Source of the DNA: an uncultured Peptococcaceae bacterium
Lineage (GTDB): Bacteria; Bacillota; Dehalobacteriia; UBA7702
Assembly: GCA_937919295.1 (NCBI GenBank)
Contig: CALFRX010000117.1
Location: 1-7,516, forward strand
Direction of reading: 5' to 3'
Length of the DNA stretch: 7,516 nucleotides
The translations under genes and the position numbers were made by a program. Each line of letters starts with the position of its first letter. Position 1 is the stretch's first letter. Below are positions 1-5,591 of the stretch, in pieces. The notes below the pieces were generated by a model. That model saw nothing but the letters and a program-made list of their open reading frames with translations. It ran no database searches and was not told where the DNA came from.

Positions 1-447
1 ATAGCGGATAGAATGGGAGACGTGGCCCATCTCTACGGCATGGTCGCTCCTGATGTCAGCAATGAACAAACGGTGCGAAATGTGTATTTTATTGATCCGC
101 GGCAAATCATCCGAGCCATCTTGATTTATCCGTTGACGAATGGGCGCAGCATTCCCGAAATCCTGCGGCTGTTGACCGCGCTGCAAACGACGGATCGGGA
201 TAAGGTCGTGACACCGGCCAACTGGCAACCGGGCCAAGCGACGATGGTGCCGCCGCCGCAAACATACGACCAGCTTGTGGCCCGCGAACAGAATCCGCAG
301 CAGCTCGGTCTTGCTTGCAGAGACTGGTTTTGGTGTTATAATGCCCAATCACCTGCAGCCTCCGGTCGACGGATGGTTTTCAGTGAGCATAAGGATTTGC
401 TGTTAAGCTCGTCGGATGCAGAAAAGAAAAGCTGGCGCAGGACTTAA
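1..447 (+). CDS. Peroxiredoxin, Prx6/1-Cys-type (C-terminal part, 5' end outside window)
   Basis: The frame is open from base 1, so the gene begins upstream; the first ATG, at 13, is internal. The visible part is the C-terminal half of a thiol peroxidase that reduces H2O2 and organic peroxides in the cytoplasm. Recognisable Prx6-family blocks are IADRMGDVAHLYGM, the VYFIDPRQIIRAI strand, the YPLTNGRSIPEILRLLTALQ helix region, and TPANWQPG followed by VPPP. The peroxidatic Cys lies upstream of the window. The segment LACRDWFWC (codons at 313-336) carries two Cys six residues apart, like the C-terminal Cys pair of archaeal-type Prx6 enzymes such as that of Aeropyrum, where the first acts as resolving Cys. 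The last ~36 residues after this motif are polar and I do not recognise them; they may be a variable tail or a late frameshift. A strong terminator follows at 491-546, so the gene ends its transcription unit. Confidence 0.92.
   Translation: MADRMGDVAHLYGMVAPDVSNEQTVRNVYFIDPRQIIRAILIYPLTNGRSIPEILRLLTALQTTDRDKVVTPANWQPGQATMVPPPQTYDQLVAREQNPQQLGLACRDWFWCYNAQSPAASGRRMVFSEHKDLLLSSSDAEKKSWRRT
315..342 (+). promoter_or_regulatory. Promoter-like site inside the 3' end of the peroxiredoxin gene
   Basis: TTGCAG (315-320), a 16-bp spacer and TATAAT (337-342), with a TG one base before the -10 (extended -10). A start near 349 would give a ~200-nt RNA ending at the terminator at 491-546. The bases also encode the conserved WCYN stretch, so the match may be coincidental. 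Confidence 0.3.
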
Positions 448-490
448 ATCCTACTGCCTGTCCCCATTGACCGCCTTTGTAGAAAGGAAG

Positions 491-546
491 AGGGTGTCCC
501 CTGCGATAAGTTTTTGCACTTATCGTTTTGGGACGCCCCCTTTTTT
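491..546 (+). terminator. Intrinsic terminator after the peroxiredoxin gene
   Basis: The outer stem GGGTGTCCC (492-500) pairs with GGGACGCCC (530-538) through one G-T wobble. The inner stem CGATAAG (504-510) pairs with CTTATCG (519-525). A tract of six T follows at 541-546. It is a long two-part hairpin with the T tract correctly placed for plus-strand termination. Confidence 0.93.
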
Positions 547-643
547 ATGAATAATCCAACACCACCGCTTGGATCTTCCCGGCGTTGGAGACGCGTGGAA
601 TGAGTTTAGCAGATACTGTGGTGTAAGATAGGTCGGCGGACAC

Positions 644-672
644 TTGCAAAGGAAAGAAAAATGGGCTAAAAT
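644..672 (+). promoter_or_regulatory. Promoter of the aminotransferase gene
   Basis: TTGCAA (644-649), exactly 17 bp, then TAAAAT (667-672). Transcription would start near 679, giving a ~25-nt leader that contains the ribosome binding site AAGGGG (690-695) before the ATG at 704. A TATAAT at 679-684 is an alternative -10 but has no -35 at proper distance. The tract 547-643 before it holds no gene that I can support. Confidence 0.6.
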
Positions 673-703
673 ATGAAATATAATTTGCTAAGGGGCGATT
701 GAA

Positions 704-1867
704 ATGACAGCAAAAGCGAAACGACTGGATTTTTTTGAAGAGGGAATCTTCATTAAAATCAATAAAAAAGTGGTGGACATGGAAAAGGCGGGACGCAAGA
801 TCTATAATCTTTCCGTCGGCACGCCGGACTTCCCGCCCCAAGAACACGTCATGGCAGCGTTGGCTCAAAGCGCCCTAAATCCAAAGTCATACAAATATTC
901 TTTGCGGGACTTTCCTGATGTGATCAAGGCCGTTGCCGACTACTATAAAAAGCGCTTCGGCGTGACGCTAAACCACGCTGAAATCATGGCGGTTCACGGT
1001 ACCCAGGAAGGCATGGGCCATCTGGGTATGGCCATCTGCAACCCTGGTGACGTGGTGTTGCTGCCGGATCCCGGCTACCCTGTTTTTGAGGCCGGGGCAC
1101 ATTTCGGCGGCGCGGAAATCGTCCACTATCCGCTGTTAAGGGAAAACGGTTTTCTGCCGGTATTGGACGATATTCCCTCGTCAGTTTACCAAAAAACCAA
1201 GTATATTGTCGTATCGTATCCCACCAATCCCACCGGCGCCGTGGCACCGAAGTCTTTCTATGAATCATTGATTGAGTACGCCAAAAAATACGATTTTTAT
1301 ATCATCAACGACAACGCCTATCCGGATATTATCTTTACGGAGGATCCGGGTTATTCCTTTCTTTCTCTGCCCGGCGCTAAGGAAGTGGGGGCGGAGTTCT
1401 TTTCCTTGAGCAAGACCTTTGATCTTTGCGGCGCCCGCATCTCCTTCTTTATCGGTAACAGGGAGCTGGTAGAGGCTCTTTCCCTGCTTCGCAGTCAACT
1501 GGATTTCGGCGTGTTCTACCCGGTGCAACGAGCCGCTGTGGCGGCCCTTTGTGGTCCCCTTGATTTTGTGGAAATTCAGCGTATGGCGTATAAAAGACGC
1601 CGTGATGCTTTATGCGATGGCTTGCGTAAAATCGGCTGGCCCGTCGAAAATAACATGGGCACCATGTTCGTCTTTGCCAAAATCCCGCCTCAATACAACT
1701 CCTCCGAAGTTTTTGCCGGATTGCTTTTGGAAAAAGTCGGCGTGGTCTGCACGCCGGGGGTCGCCTTCGGCGCTTGCGGCGAAGGTTATGTCCGCTTTGC
1801 CCTGACCCAACCTGCGGAAGTCCTTGAGGAAGTGGCCGCCCTGATCGGTAAAAGCGGACTGATTTAA
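704..1867 (+). CDS. PLP-dependent aminotransferase, class I/II (DapL-like)
   Basis: Cytoplasmic fold-type I aminotransferase of 387 residues, the usual length for the family. The pyridoxal phosphate Schiff-base lysine is K237 in SLSKTFD. Other cofactor or substrate positions that can be read are GTQEG (99-103, phosphate loop), N175 in the NPTG turn, D203 and Y206 in NDNAYPDI, R245 in the GAR segment after the lysine, and R364 in YVRFA for the substrate carboxylate. PDPGYPVF (121-128) and ENGFLPVLDDIP (147-158) resemble LL-diaminopimelate aminotransferases (DapL) and their close relatives. DapL would convert tetrahydrodipicolinate to LL-diaminopimelate for lysine and cell wall synthesis, but SKTFDLCGAR differs from the usual SKTYNMTGWR, so the substrate is uncertain. 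The ATG at 704 has AAGGGG 8 bases upstream. It appears monocistronic; I see no terminator before the next gene 61 bases later. The start and family are sure; the substrate is not. Confidence 0.94.
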   Translation: MTAKAKRLDFFEEGIFIKINKKVVDMEKAGRKIYNLSVGTPDFPPQEHVMAALAQSALNPKSYKYSLRDFPDVIKAVADYYKKRFGVTLNHAEIMAVHGTQEGMGHLGMAICNPGDVVLLPDPGYPVFEAGAHFGGAEIVHYPLLRENGFLPVLDDIPSSVYQKTKYIVVSYPTNPTGAVAPKSFYESLIEYAKKYDFYIINDNAYPDIIFTEDPGYSFLSLPGAKEVGAEFFSLSKTFDLCGARISFFIGNRELVEALSLLRSQLDFGVFYPVQRAAVAALCGPLDFVEIQRMAYKRRRDALCDGLRKIGWPVENNMGTMFVFAKIPPQYNSSEVFAGLLLEKVGVVCTPGVAFGACGEGYVRFALTQPAEVLEEVAALIGKSGLI

Positions 1868-1884
1868 AAATATCTGAAAAAGCC

Positions 1885-1915
1885 TTGACTCTAACGTTGC
1901 GTCATGCCTTATTCT
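1885..1915 (+). promoter_or_regulatory. MerR-type promoter with 19-bp spacer, likely autoregulated
   Basis: TTGACT (1885-1890) and TATTCT (1910-1915) are separated by exactly 19 bp, the elongated spacing that MerR-family activators act on by DNA distortion. Within the spacer ACG-TTG-CGT (1894-1902) is the core of an imperfect dyad. It sits directly before the MerR-type gene, as expected for autoregulation. A start near 1922 would leave only about 10 nt of leader before the ATG at 1932. Confidence 0.78.
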
Positions 1916-1931
1916 TAACTTAAAGGCGGTG

Positions 1932-2675
1932 ATGAAGTTGCATCTTTCCATCAGTGAAACGGCAAATCTGTTCGGCATCAGCGTGCGCACCCTCCATTAT
2001 TACGACGAGATCGGAATCTTAAAACCTGCAAAAGTCAGCGACGCCGGCTACCGTTATTATGACGATCTCGCCATGGAACAGTTACAGCAGATCTTGTTCT
2101 ACCGGGAACTGGAATTCTCACTAAAGGAAATCGCCGCGATGATCTCTCGCCCCGATTATGATAAGACCGACGCTCTGAAAAAGCACCGTGCATTGCTGCT
2201 TTTAAAGCGTCGCCACCTTGATGAGTTGATCTCTTTGGTGGAAGACACGTTAGGAGGAGTCGACATGAAAACACAAAAAATAACCGCCGCTGAGATTGCC
2301 GCGGTGAAAAAGCAATACGCTGTTGAAGCGGAACAACGCTGGGGAAAAACAGCAGCTTACAAAGAAAGTCAGGAAAAGTACGCATCTTACGGCGAGGCCG
2401 AAAAAGTCGCCAGCGCCGAAGAAGCCAGAGAAATTTTCTCCGCTTTTGCCCGTCTTATGGACGTACCGCCTGCTGATCCCAAAGTGCAGGCGTTGGTGAA
2501 AAAGTGGCGGGAACATATTACAAAATACCATTATCAATGTACCAAAGAGATTTTGGCCGGTCTCGGTAAGATGTATATTGCCGATGAGCGTTTTACAAAG
2601 AACCTGGACGCTTACGGCGACGGTACCGCGGCGTATATCAGCAAGGCCATTGCCGTTTATTGTGAAACGAAATAA
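1932..2675 (+). CDS. MerR-family transcriptional activator, TipAL type (HTH plus TipAS drug-binding domain)
   Basis: 247 residues. Residues 1-~70 are the MerR winged helix-turn-helix (ISETANLFGISVRTLHYYDE, then GILKP and GYRYY). About 75-108 is the dimerisation helix rich in K, R, L and H. From ~115 to the end is the TipAS/antibiotic-binding domain, with hallmark segments EAEQRWGKTAAYKESQ (132-147), WREHITKYHYQC (192-203), GLGKMYIADERFTKNLD (210-226) and GTAAYI. In the family this domain captures thiopeptide or other bulky drugs and the protein then activates its own promoter; Bacillus Mta is a relative. C203 and C244 are the only Cys here; whether one binds drug covalently is untested. A GTG at 1929 is possible, but the ATG at 1932 sits 5 bases after AAAGG. 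An in-frame internal start at 2265 is annotated separately. No exporter gene adjoins, so targets may lie elsewhere or the gene may mainly regulate itself. Confidence 0.96.
   Translation: MKLHLSISETANLFGISVRTLHYYDEIGILKPAKVSDAGYRYYDDLAMEQLQQILFYRELEFSLKEIAAMISRPDYDKTDALKKHRALLLLKRRHLDELISLVEDTLGGVDMKTQKITAAEIAAVKKQYAVEAEQRWGKTAAYKESQEKYASYGEAEKVASAEEAREIFSAFARLMDVPPADPKVQALVKKWREHITKYHYQCTKEILAGLGKMYIADERFTKNLDAYGDGTAAYISKAIAVYCETK
2252..2675 (+). other. Internal ribosome binding site and start for a TipAS-like short product
   Basis: AGGAGG (2252-2257) lies 7 bases before ATG (2265-2267), in frame with the MerR-type gene at codon 112. It is the strongest Shine-Dalgarno in this gene, stronger than the one at the main start. 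Initiation here yields a 136-residue protein consisting only of the ligand-binding domain, without the DNA-binding part. In Streptomyces lividans the tipA mRNA gives both TipAL and TipAS from an in-frame internal start near codon 110, so the position matches. The short form would act as a cytoplasmic drug sequestrant. The site is read directly; its use is inferred. Confidence 0.75.
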
Positions 2676-2689
2676 AAATGTGATATGAT
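2660..2689 (+). promoter_or_regulatory. Extended -10 promoter of the DUF5714-like gene
   Basis: TTGTGA (2660-2665), 18 bp, TATGAT (2684-2689), with TG at 2681-2682 making an extended -10 (TGATATGAT). The -35 lies within the last codons of the regulator gene. Transcription would begin near 2696, immediately before the palindrome at 2700-2716. Confidence 0.6.
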
Positions 2690-2699
2690 AAAAGAAATT

Positions 2700-2716
2700 C
2701 TATCATGAGATGATAG
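2700..2716. promoter_or_regulatory. 17-bp perfect palindrome, candidate operator
   Basis: CTATCAT-GAG-ATGATAG: perfect 7-bp arms around 3 bases, placed just after the predicted transcription start. A further half-site ATGATA (2685-2690) overlaps the -10 box, 25 bp upstream of the right half-site. Together they form a plausible repressor binding region for the DUF5714-like gene. The regulator is unknown. The arms are too short, with no T tract, to be a terminator. Confidence 0.55.
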
Positions 2717-2740
2717 CCGGAAAAGGAAGCGTGCAAGCGT

Positions 2741-3442
2741 ATGGCGGAAGAATGTTTGATTTGCGGGAAACCGCTTATGTATACGAATGAAGTTAGGGAA
2801 ATGCAATGCGTGGTTTGCGGTAAAAAAATGCTGAGCAAAGCTTGCTGTGTGGATCATCACTTTGTCTGCGACGATTGTCACAGCAGCGGTGTGGCATTGA
2901 TTAAAACGATCTGTTTGAACAGCAAAAGCAAAAATCCCTACCGCATTGCCTTGAAGCTGATGCAGCAAGATTTTATTCATATGCACGGTCCGGAACATCA
3001 CGTTTTGGTCGGCGCGGCTTTACTGACGGCATATAAGAACGCCGGCGGCGTCACCGATTTGGAAAGAGCCTTAAATGAAATGGAAGTACGGGGCAAAAAG
3101 GAACCCGGCGGCGCCTGCGGCTTTTGGGGTTGTTGCGGTGCGGCAATTTCTGCCGGTATGTTTATCAGCATCATTTCCGGCGCCACACCCCTTTCCGAAG
3201 ACGAGTGGGGCAAATCGAATCTGATGACGGCGGCGGTACTTGCAAAAATCGGTGAGATTGGCGGTCCCCGCTGCTGTAAGTGTAACGCGTTGATTGCCAT
3301 TGAAACAGCCGTTGATTACGTGAAAGCGCATTTCGGTGTTGAGATGGAAAGGGAAGAGGAGGGGATTGTCTGTTCTTTTTACAGAAAAAATGCCCAGTGC
3401 CTTAAAGAACGCTGTCCCTTTTTCCCAAAGAAAAGCAAATAA
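2741..3442 (+). CDS. Cys-rich DUF5714-like protein
   Basis: 233 residues, 18 of them Cys. I recognise the layout as that of the uncharacterised DUF5714 family; the function is unknown. The N-terminus has two CxxCG knuckles (C5/C8 and C23/C26), then CC (35-36), DHHFVCDDCH (38-47) with C43/C46, suggesting zinc or iron-sulfur binding. The core has MHGPEHH (81-87), LLTAYKNAGG, PGGACGFWGCCGA (122-134), TPLSEDEWG and GGPRCCKCNA (174-183). The C-terminus has C211, C220 and C225 in CPF. No signal peptide is seen, so it is probably cytoplasmic; the GAAISAGMFISIIS stretch (133-146) is hydrophobic but Gly/Ala-rich. The conserved His and Cys motifs would suit a metal-dependent or redox enzyme, but this is inference. 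The ATG at 2741 has AAGGA about 13 bases upstream, a long spacing. It has its own promoter and palindrome and seems not to be in an operon with the regulator before it. Confidence 0.87.
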   Translation: MAEECLICGKPLMYTNEVREMQCVVCGKKMLSKACCVDHHFVCDDCHSSGVALIKTICLNSKSKNPYRIALKLMQQDFIHMHGPEHHVLVGAALLTAYKNAGGVTDLERALNEMEVRGKKEPGGACGFWGCCGAAISAGMFISIISGATPLSEDEWGKSNLMTAAVLAKIGEIGGPRCCKCNALIAIETAVDYVKAHFGVEMEREEEGIVCSFYRKNAQCLKERCPFFPKKSK

Positions 3443-3642
3443 TCAGCGTCGGTGAATGGAAGCGGATAAAGTATTTTCTTTGGCACAATATTTGGCCCAA
3501 AGGCTCGAAAGTGTTGTAAAAGCGGCGGTTTAAGCGGCTTTGGTCAACCCTAATCGTTTTTTATGGTGCGGTTTGAAGGTACGATCAATAAAGAGGAGAG
3601 GCGGAGACCCTCTTGCAGCAAAGGAATAGGTAGCATATCAAT
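3443..3642. other. Intergenic tract without a recognisable gene
   Basis: No coding frame with start and ribosome binding site is visible. It holds weak inverted repeats: CTTTGG (3478-3483) with CCAAAG (3497-3502), and AAGAGG (3591-3596) with CCTCTT (3609-3614). Neither is followed by a T tract. A run of six T near 3557 follows no good stem. Confidence 0.5.
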
Positions 3643-3676
3643 AAAAAATCTTTTCGGTTTTCCGAAAAGATTTTTT
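3643..3676. terminator. Bidirectional terminator between convergent genes
   Basis: Perfect 15-bp stem: AAAAAATCTTTTCGG (3643-3657) with CCGAAAAGATTTTTT (3662-3676), loop TTTT. The A6/T6 ends supply a T tract on either strand. It lies 15 bases after the stop of the minus-strand ybaK-like gene and ~200 bases after the plus-strand Cys-rich gene, so it can end both. Confidence 0.9.
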
Positions 3677-3691
3677 GATGATGTCGTTTCT

Positions 3692-4165
3692 TTATTCCTG
3701 CCAGTCTTTACAGACATCGACCCATGATTCGTAGCCGGAGTATTTTTCCAATTTTGGGATGGTCAGTTCAATGACGGAATTGTCGCTGCCGCAGGCCGGA
3801 AAAACCGTTTCGAAGCGTTTCAGCGATTCATCGAGGTAGACGATAACGCTCTTATGGATGCCAAAGGGGCATACGCCACCTACAGCGTGGCCGATCATGG
3901 TTTCCACTTCCTCGGGGTTCAGCATTTTTGCTTTGACTCCATATCGTGTCTTATATTTCTTATTGTCGATCCTGGCATCACCGGCGGTAACGATGAGTAT
4001 CGGTTTTTCTTCTACTTTGAAAGAGAGCGTTTTCGCGATGCGCTTGCCCTCGCAGCCCAAGGCTTCTGCCGCCAGGGCCACGGTGGCGCAAGAAACATCG
4101 AATTCTATGATTTTTGCATCCATATTCCATTGCTTTAAATAGGATTTCACTTTTTCAATGGCCAT
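3692..4165 (-). CDS. ybaK: YbaK/EbsC-type Cys-tRNA(Pro)/prolyl-tRNA editing deacylase
   Basis: 157 residues from MAIEKV, typical for a free-standing YbaK protein. The family hydrolyses mischarged tRNAs in trans, chiefly Cys-tRNA(Pro) made by prolyl-tRNA synthetase. Visible family marks are TLSFKV with the conserved K45 (RIAKTLSF), the ILIVTAGDARID strand-turn (56-67), K69/K70, the glycine/proline loop GGVCPFG (96-102) that excludes or positions substrate, and the VIVYLDESL strand. The start is chosen because AAAGGA lies 7 bases before this ATG; the adjacent in-frame ATG (4168) or a GTG at 4189 would add 1 or 8 residues, but the GTG lies upstream of the ribosome binding site. It is a single-gene unit, with a consensus promoter upstream and a terminator downstream, so it is likely expressed constitutively. 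It converges with the Cys-rich gene and diverges from the response regulator. Confidence 0.96.
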   Translation of the reverse strand: MAIEKVKSYLKQWNMDAKIIEFDVSCATVALAAEALGCEGKRIAKTLSFKVEEKPILIVTAGDARIDNKKYKTRYGVKAKMLNPEEVETMIGHAVGGVCPFGIHKSVIVYLDESLKRFETVFPACGSDNSVIELTIPKLEKYSGYESWVDVCKDWQE

Positions 4166-4202
4166 CATCTGTTCCTTTCCGTTTTTCACGAGTGATATCT
4201 AT

Positions 4203-4231
4203 ATTATAGAAAAGGGGCGGAATACTGTCAA
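4203..4231 (-). promoter_or_regulatory. Consensus promoter of the ybaK-like gene
   Basis: On the minus strand TTGACA (4231-4226), exactly 17 bp, TATAAT (4208-4203): both hexamers and the spacing match the primary sigma consensus. The start near 4196 gives a ~30-nt leader with the ribosome binding site. Confidence 0.88.
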
Positions 4232-4291
4232 GAGATGGCAGATTTGGTAAGAGTTTTTGTCATCTTTAGAATAGAATCCATTCATTCACTA

Positions 4292-4320
4292 TTGTTTTCA
4301 GGAAGCAAACCGTATAAAAT
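4292..4320 (+). promoter_or_regulatory. Promoter of the response regulator gene, possibly leaderless
   Basis: TTGTTT (4292-4297), 17 bp, TAAAAT (4315-4320). The expected transcription start, ~7-8 bases on, coincides with the ATG at 4328. No Shine-Dalgarno lies within 5-12 bases of that ATG; AGGAAG at 4300-4305 is too far away. Confidence 0.5.
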
Positions 4321-4327
4321 ATACAAT

Positions 4328-5005
4328 ATGAGGATCTTTTGTGTAGAAGATGATAAGAATATCAGGGATTTAATCATCTATGCCGTGAGCAACAGCGGCA
4401 TGGATTGTTTTGGTTTTCCCGATGTCGCTTCCTTATTTGAGGCGCTGCACAGGGAAAGCCCTGATCTCATCTTGATGGATATCGTATTGCCGGAAACCGA
4501 CGGCATCACGGCGTTGTGTATATTAAAAAATAATCCTGATACCGCGTCGATTCCGGTGATTTTTGTAACTGCCAAAACCGGAGAATACGACCGTGTCTTC
4601 GGCTTGAACGCCGGCGCCGATGATTATATCGTGAAACCCTTCAGCGTGTTAGAATTGGTTTCACGCATCAAAGCGGTGCTGCGGCGGACGATGCCGAAAG
4701 AGAACGAACGCCTCGCGGTCGGCGACATTACTCTGGATCAGACCTCCCACCGGGTTTTTGTCGGTGGCGAAGAAGTTTTTTTGACCAACAAAGAATACCG
4801 TTTGCTTTCTTTTCTGATGGAAAACGAAGGCACCCTGATCAGCCGCGATACGCTCTTAAACCGTGTTTGGGGTTTTGATTTTCAGGTGGAGACCCGTACA
4901 GTGGACGTCCATATCCGCTACTTGCGCCGGAAACTGGGAGAGAGGGGCAATCTCATTGAAACGGTGCGGGGTGCCGGATATCGGATGGTAGCGGCAACTG
5001 AATAA
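4328..5005 (+). CDS. OmpR/PhoB-family two-component response regulator (no adjacent kinase)
   Basis: 225 residues. Residues 1-~118 form the receiver domain: acidic pocket E7/D8/D9, phosphoacceptor D51 in LILMDIVLPETDG, T81, and K103 in DDYIVKPF. About 127-225 is the OmpR/PhoB winged helix, ending in NKEYRLL, RDTLLNRVWGFD, TVDVHIRYLRRKL and IETVRGAGYRM. It is a phosphorylation-controlled DNA-binding transcription factor in the cytoplasm. The start MRIFCVEDD places the first receiver strand correctly; an upstream in-frame ATG at 4235 would add 31 unrelated residues, so I reject it. These regulators normally pair with a histidine kinase gene just downstream; here only eroded sequence follows, so the kinase is elsewhere or lost. 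The weak ribosome binding site and promoter spacing suggest leaderless translation. The regulatory targets cannot be read from the sequence. Confidence 0.95.
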   Translation: MRIFCVEDDKNIRDLIIYAVSNSGMDCFGFPDVASLFEALHRESPDLILMDIVLPETDGITALCILKNNPDTASIPVIFVTAKTGEYDRVFGLNAGADDYIVKPFSVLELVSRIKAVLRRTMPKENERLAVGDITLDQTSHRVFVGGEEVFLTNKEYRLLSFLMENEGTLISRDTLLNRVWGFDFQVETRTVDVHIRYLRRKLGERGNLIETVRGAGYRMVAATE

Positions 5006-5021
5006 ATCAATCAATACTTAG

Positions 5022-5366
5022 GCCATTTCGGCCATTGCCCTTTTTGCGGGACCGCTAACAGCGGCAGCATCTTTTTTGTCTTACGAAACGATATAGCAAG
5101 CTACCGAAATACAGCCAAAAAATGAAATAGCCTGTCTAGCGCCGGGGTTTACCATTGACGAAGCGTATCTGACGCCGCTCACATTTGGCTCTTCTTATGT
5201 TGACGATTTCAGCAAAGTATGTTACGGTATTGGTAGCGAAGCGGATGAGTTGAAATATGTGGGGAATGGGTTCCTCTACGCGAAGAGAGCAACACTGCAA
5301 AGCGCGGTTTTCCGCGCCGTTTCCCAAAAGATGAAACGTCTTTGGGATGTGGAGGTGAAAAGATGA
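5022..5366 (+). pseudogene. Decayed reading frame, function unknown
   Basis: One frame reads through this stretch broken only by TAG at 5094-5096, with another TAG just before it (5019-5021) and no start codon. The first part reads AISAIALFAGPLTAAASFLS, like a signal peptide or membrane segment. From 5097 on the frame is open for ~89 codons, with a composition like real protein (for example FTIDEAYLTPLTFGSSYVDD and NGFLYAKRATLQSAVFRAV). Its TGA overlaps the ATG of the next gene as ATGA (5363-5366) and it contains that gene's GGAGGTG site, an arrangement typical of coupled genes. I recognise no family; it does not look like FeoB. It is best read as the remains of a small exported protein. Against this, CCGCT-AAC-AGCGG (5052-5064) followed by T6 could instead be a terminator of the response regulator gene. 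Confidence 0.4.
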
Positions 5367-5548
5367 GTGGGGTAATCGTCGTCGTTGTTTTACTTGGTCT
5401 GACCACTGCTATGACAGTATATTCCCTGAAAAAACGGGGCAGCTGTAGCAGTTACTGCCGCTGCCGCTGTCCATTTGACGAAAAAACAGAATGTGGAACC
5501 ACGCCGTTAGATAAAAATGACGGTAGAAAATCGGGTCAATCAGATTAA
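5363..5548 (+). CDS. Small Cys-rich membrane protein, FeoB-associated-like
   Basis: 61 residues. Residues 3-22 are a hydrophobic membrane span (GVIVVVVLLGLTTAMTVYSL), followed by KKR, so the C-terminus probably faces the cytoplasm. Then come C28, C32, C34, C36 and C44, clustered as CSSYCRCRC. This plan matches the small FeoB-associated Cys-rich membrane proteins of Bacillota, thought to assist ferrous iron uptake, but no feoA or feoB is beside it, so the assignment rests on layout alone. The ATG at 5363 has GGAGGTG at 5351-5357, a strong site. TTG at 5342 would extend the frame by 7 codons but lies upstream of that site. A terminator follows 16 bases after the stop. The start overlaps the end of the decayed frame before it. 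Confidence 0.72.
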   Translation: MSGVIVVVVLLGLTTAMTVYSLKKRGSCSSYCRCRCPFDEKTECGTTPLDKNDGRKSGQSD

Positions 5549-5563
5549 TGATGCAATAAAACG

Positions 5564-5591
5564 AAAAGGGAGGTTTAGAGCCTTCCTTTTT
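5564..5591 (+). terminator. Intrinsic terminator after the Cys-rich membrane protein
   Basis: AAAAGGGAGG (5564-5573) pairs with CCTTCCTTTT (5581-5590) with one G-T wobble; the loop is TTTAGAG. The right arm ends in the T tract (5587-5591). Confidence 0.85.

Noticed and set aside
554..589. Alternative hairpins ATCCAA/TTGGAT and TCCAAC/GTTGGA after the first terminator
   Set aside because: They lie upstream of the predicted transcription start of the next gene and beyond the preceding terminator, so they would not be transcribed; arms of 6 bp are expected by chance.
545..868. Minus-strand open frame of 107 codons overlapping the aminotransferase start
   Set aside because: It runs antisense to a well-supported gene and its promoter, has no recognisable domain, and its N-terminal half is the shadow of the aminotransferase.
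3854..4142. Two plus-strand open frames of 94 codons
   Set aside because: Both are antisense shadows of the ybaK-like gene.
5006..5122. Frame in phase with the response regulator after its stop, with a zinc-ribbon-like HCPFCG
   Set aside because: No start codon, only 38 codons, and no second Cys pair; stop readthrough has no support.
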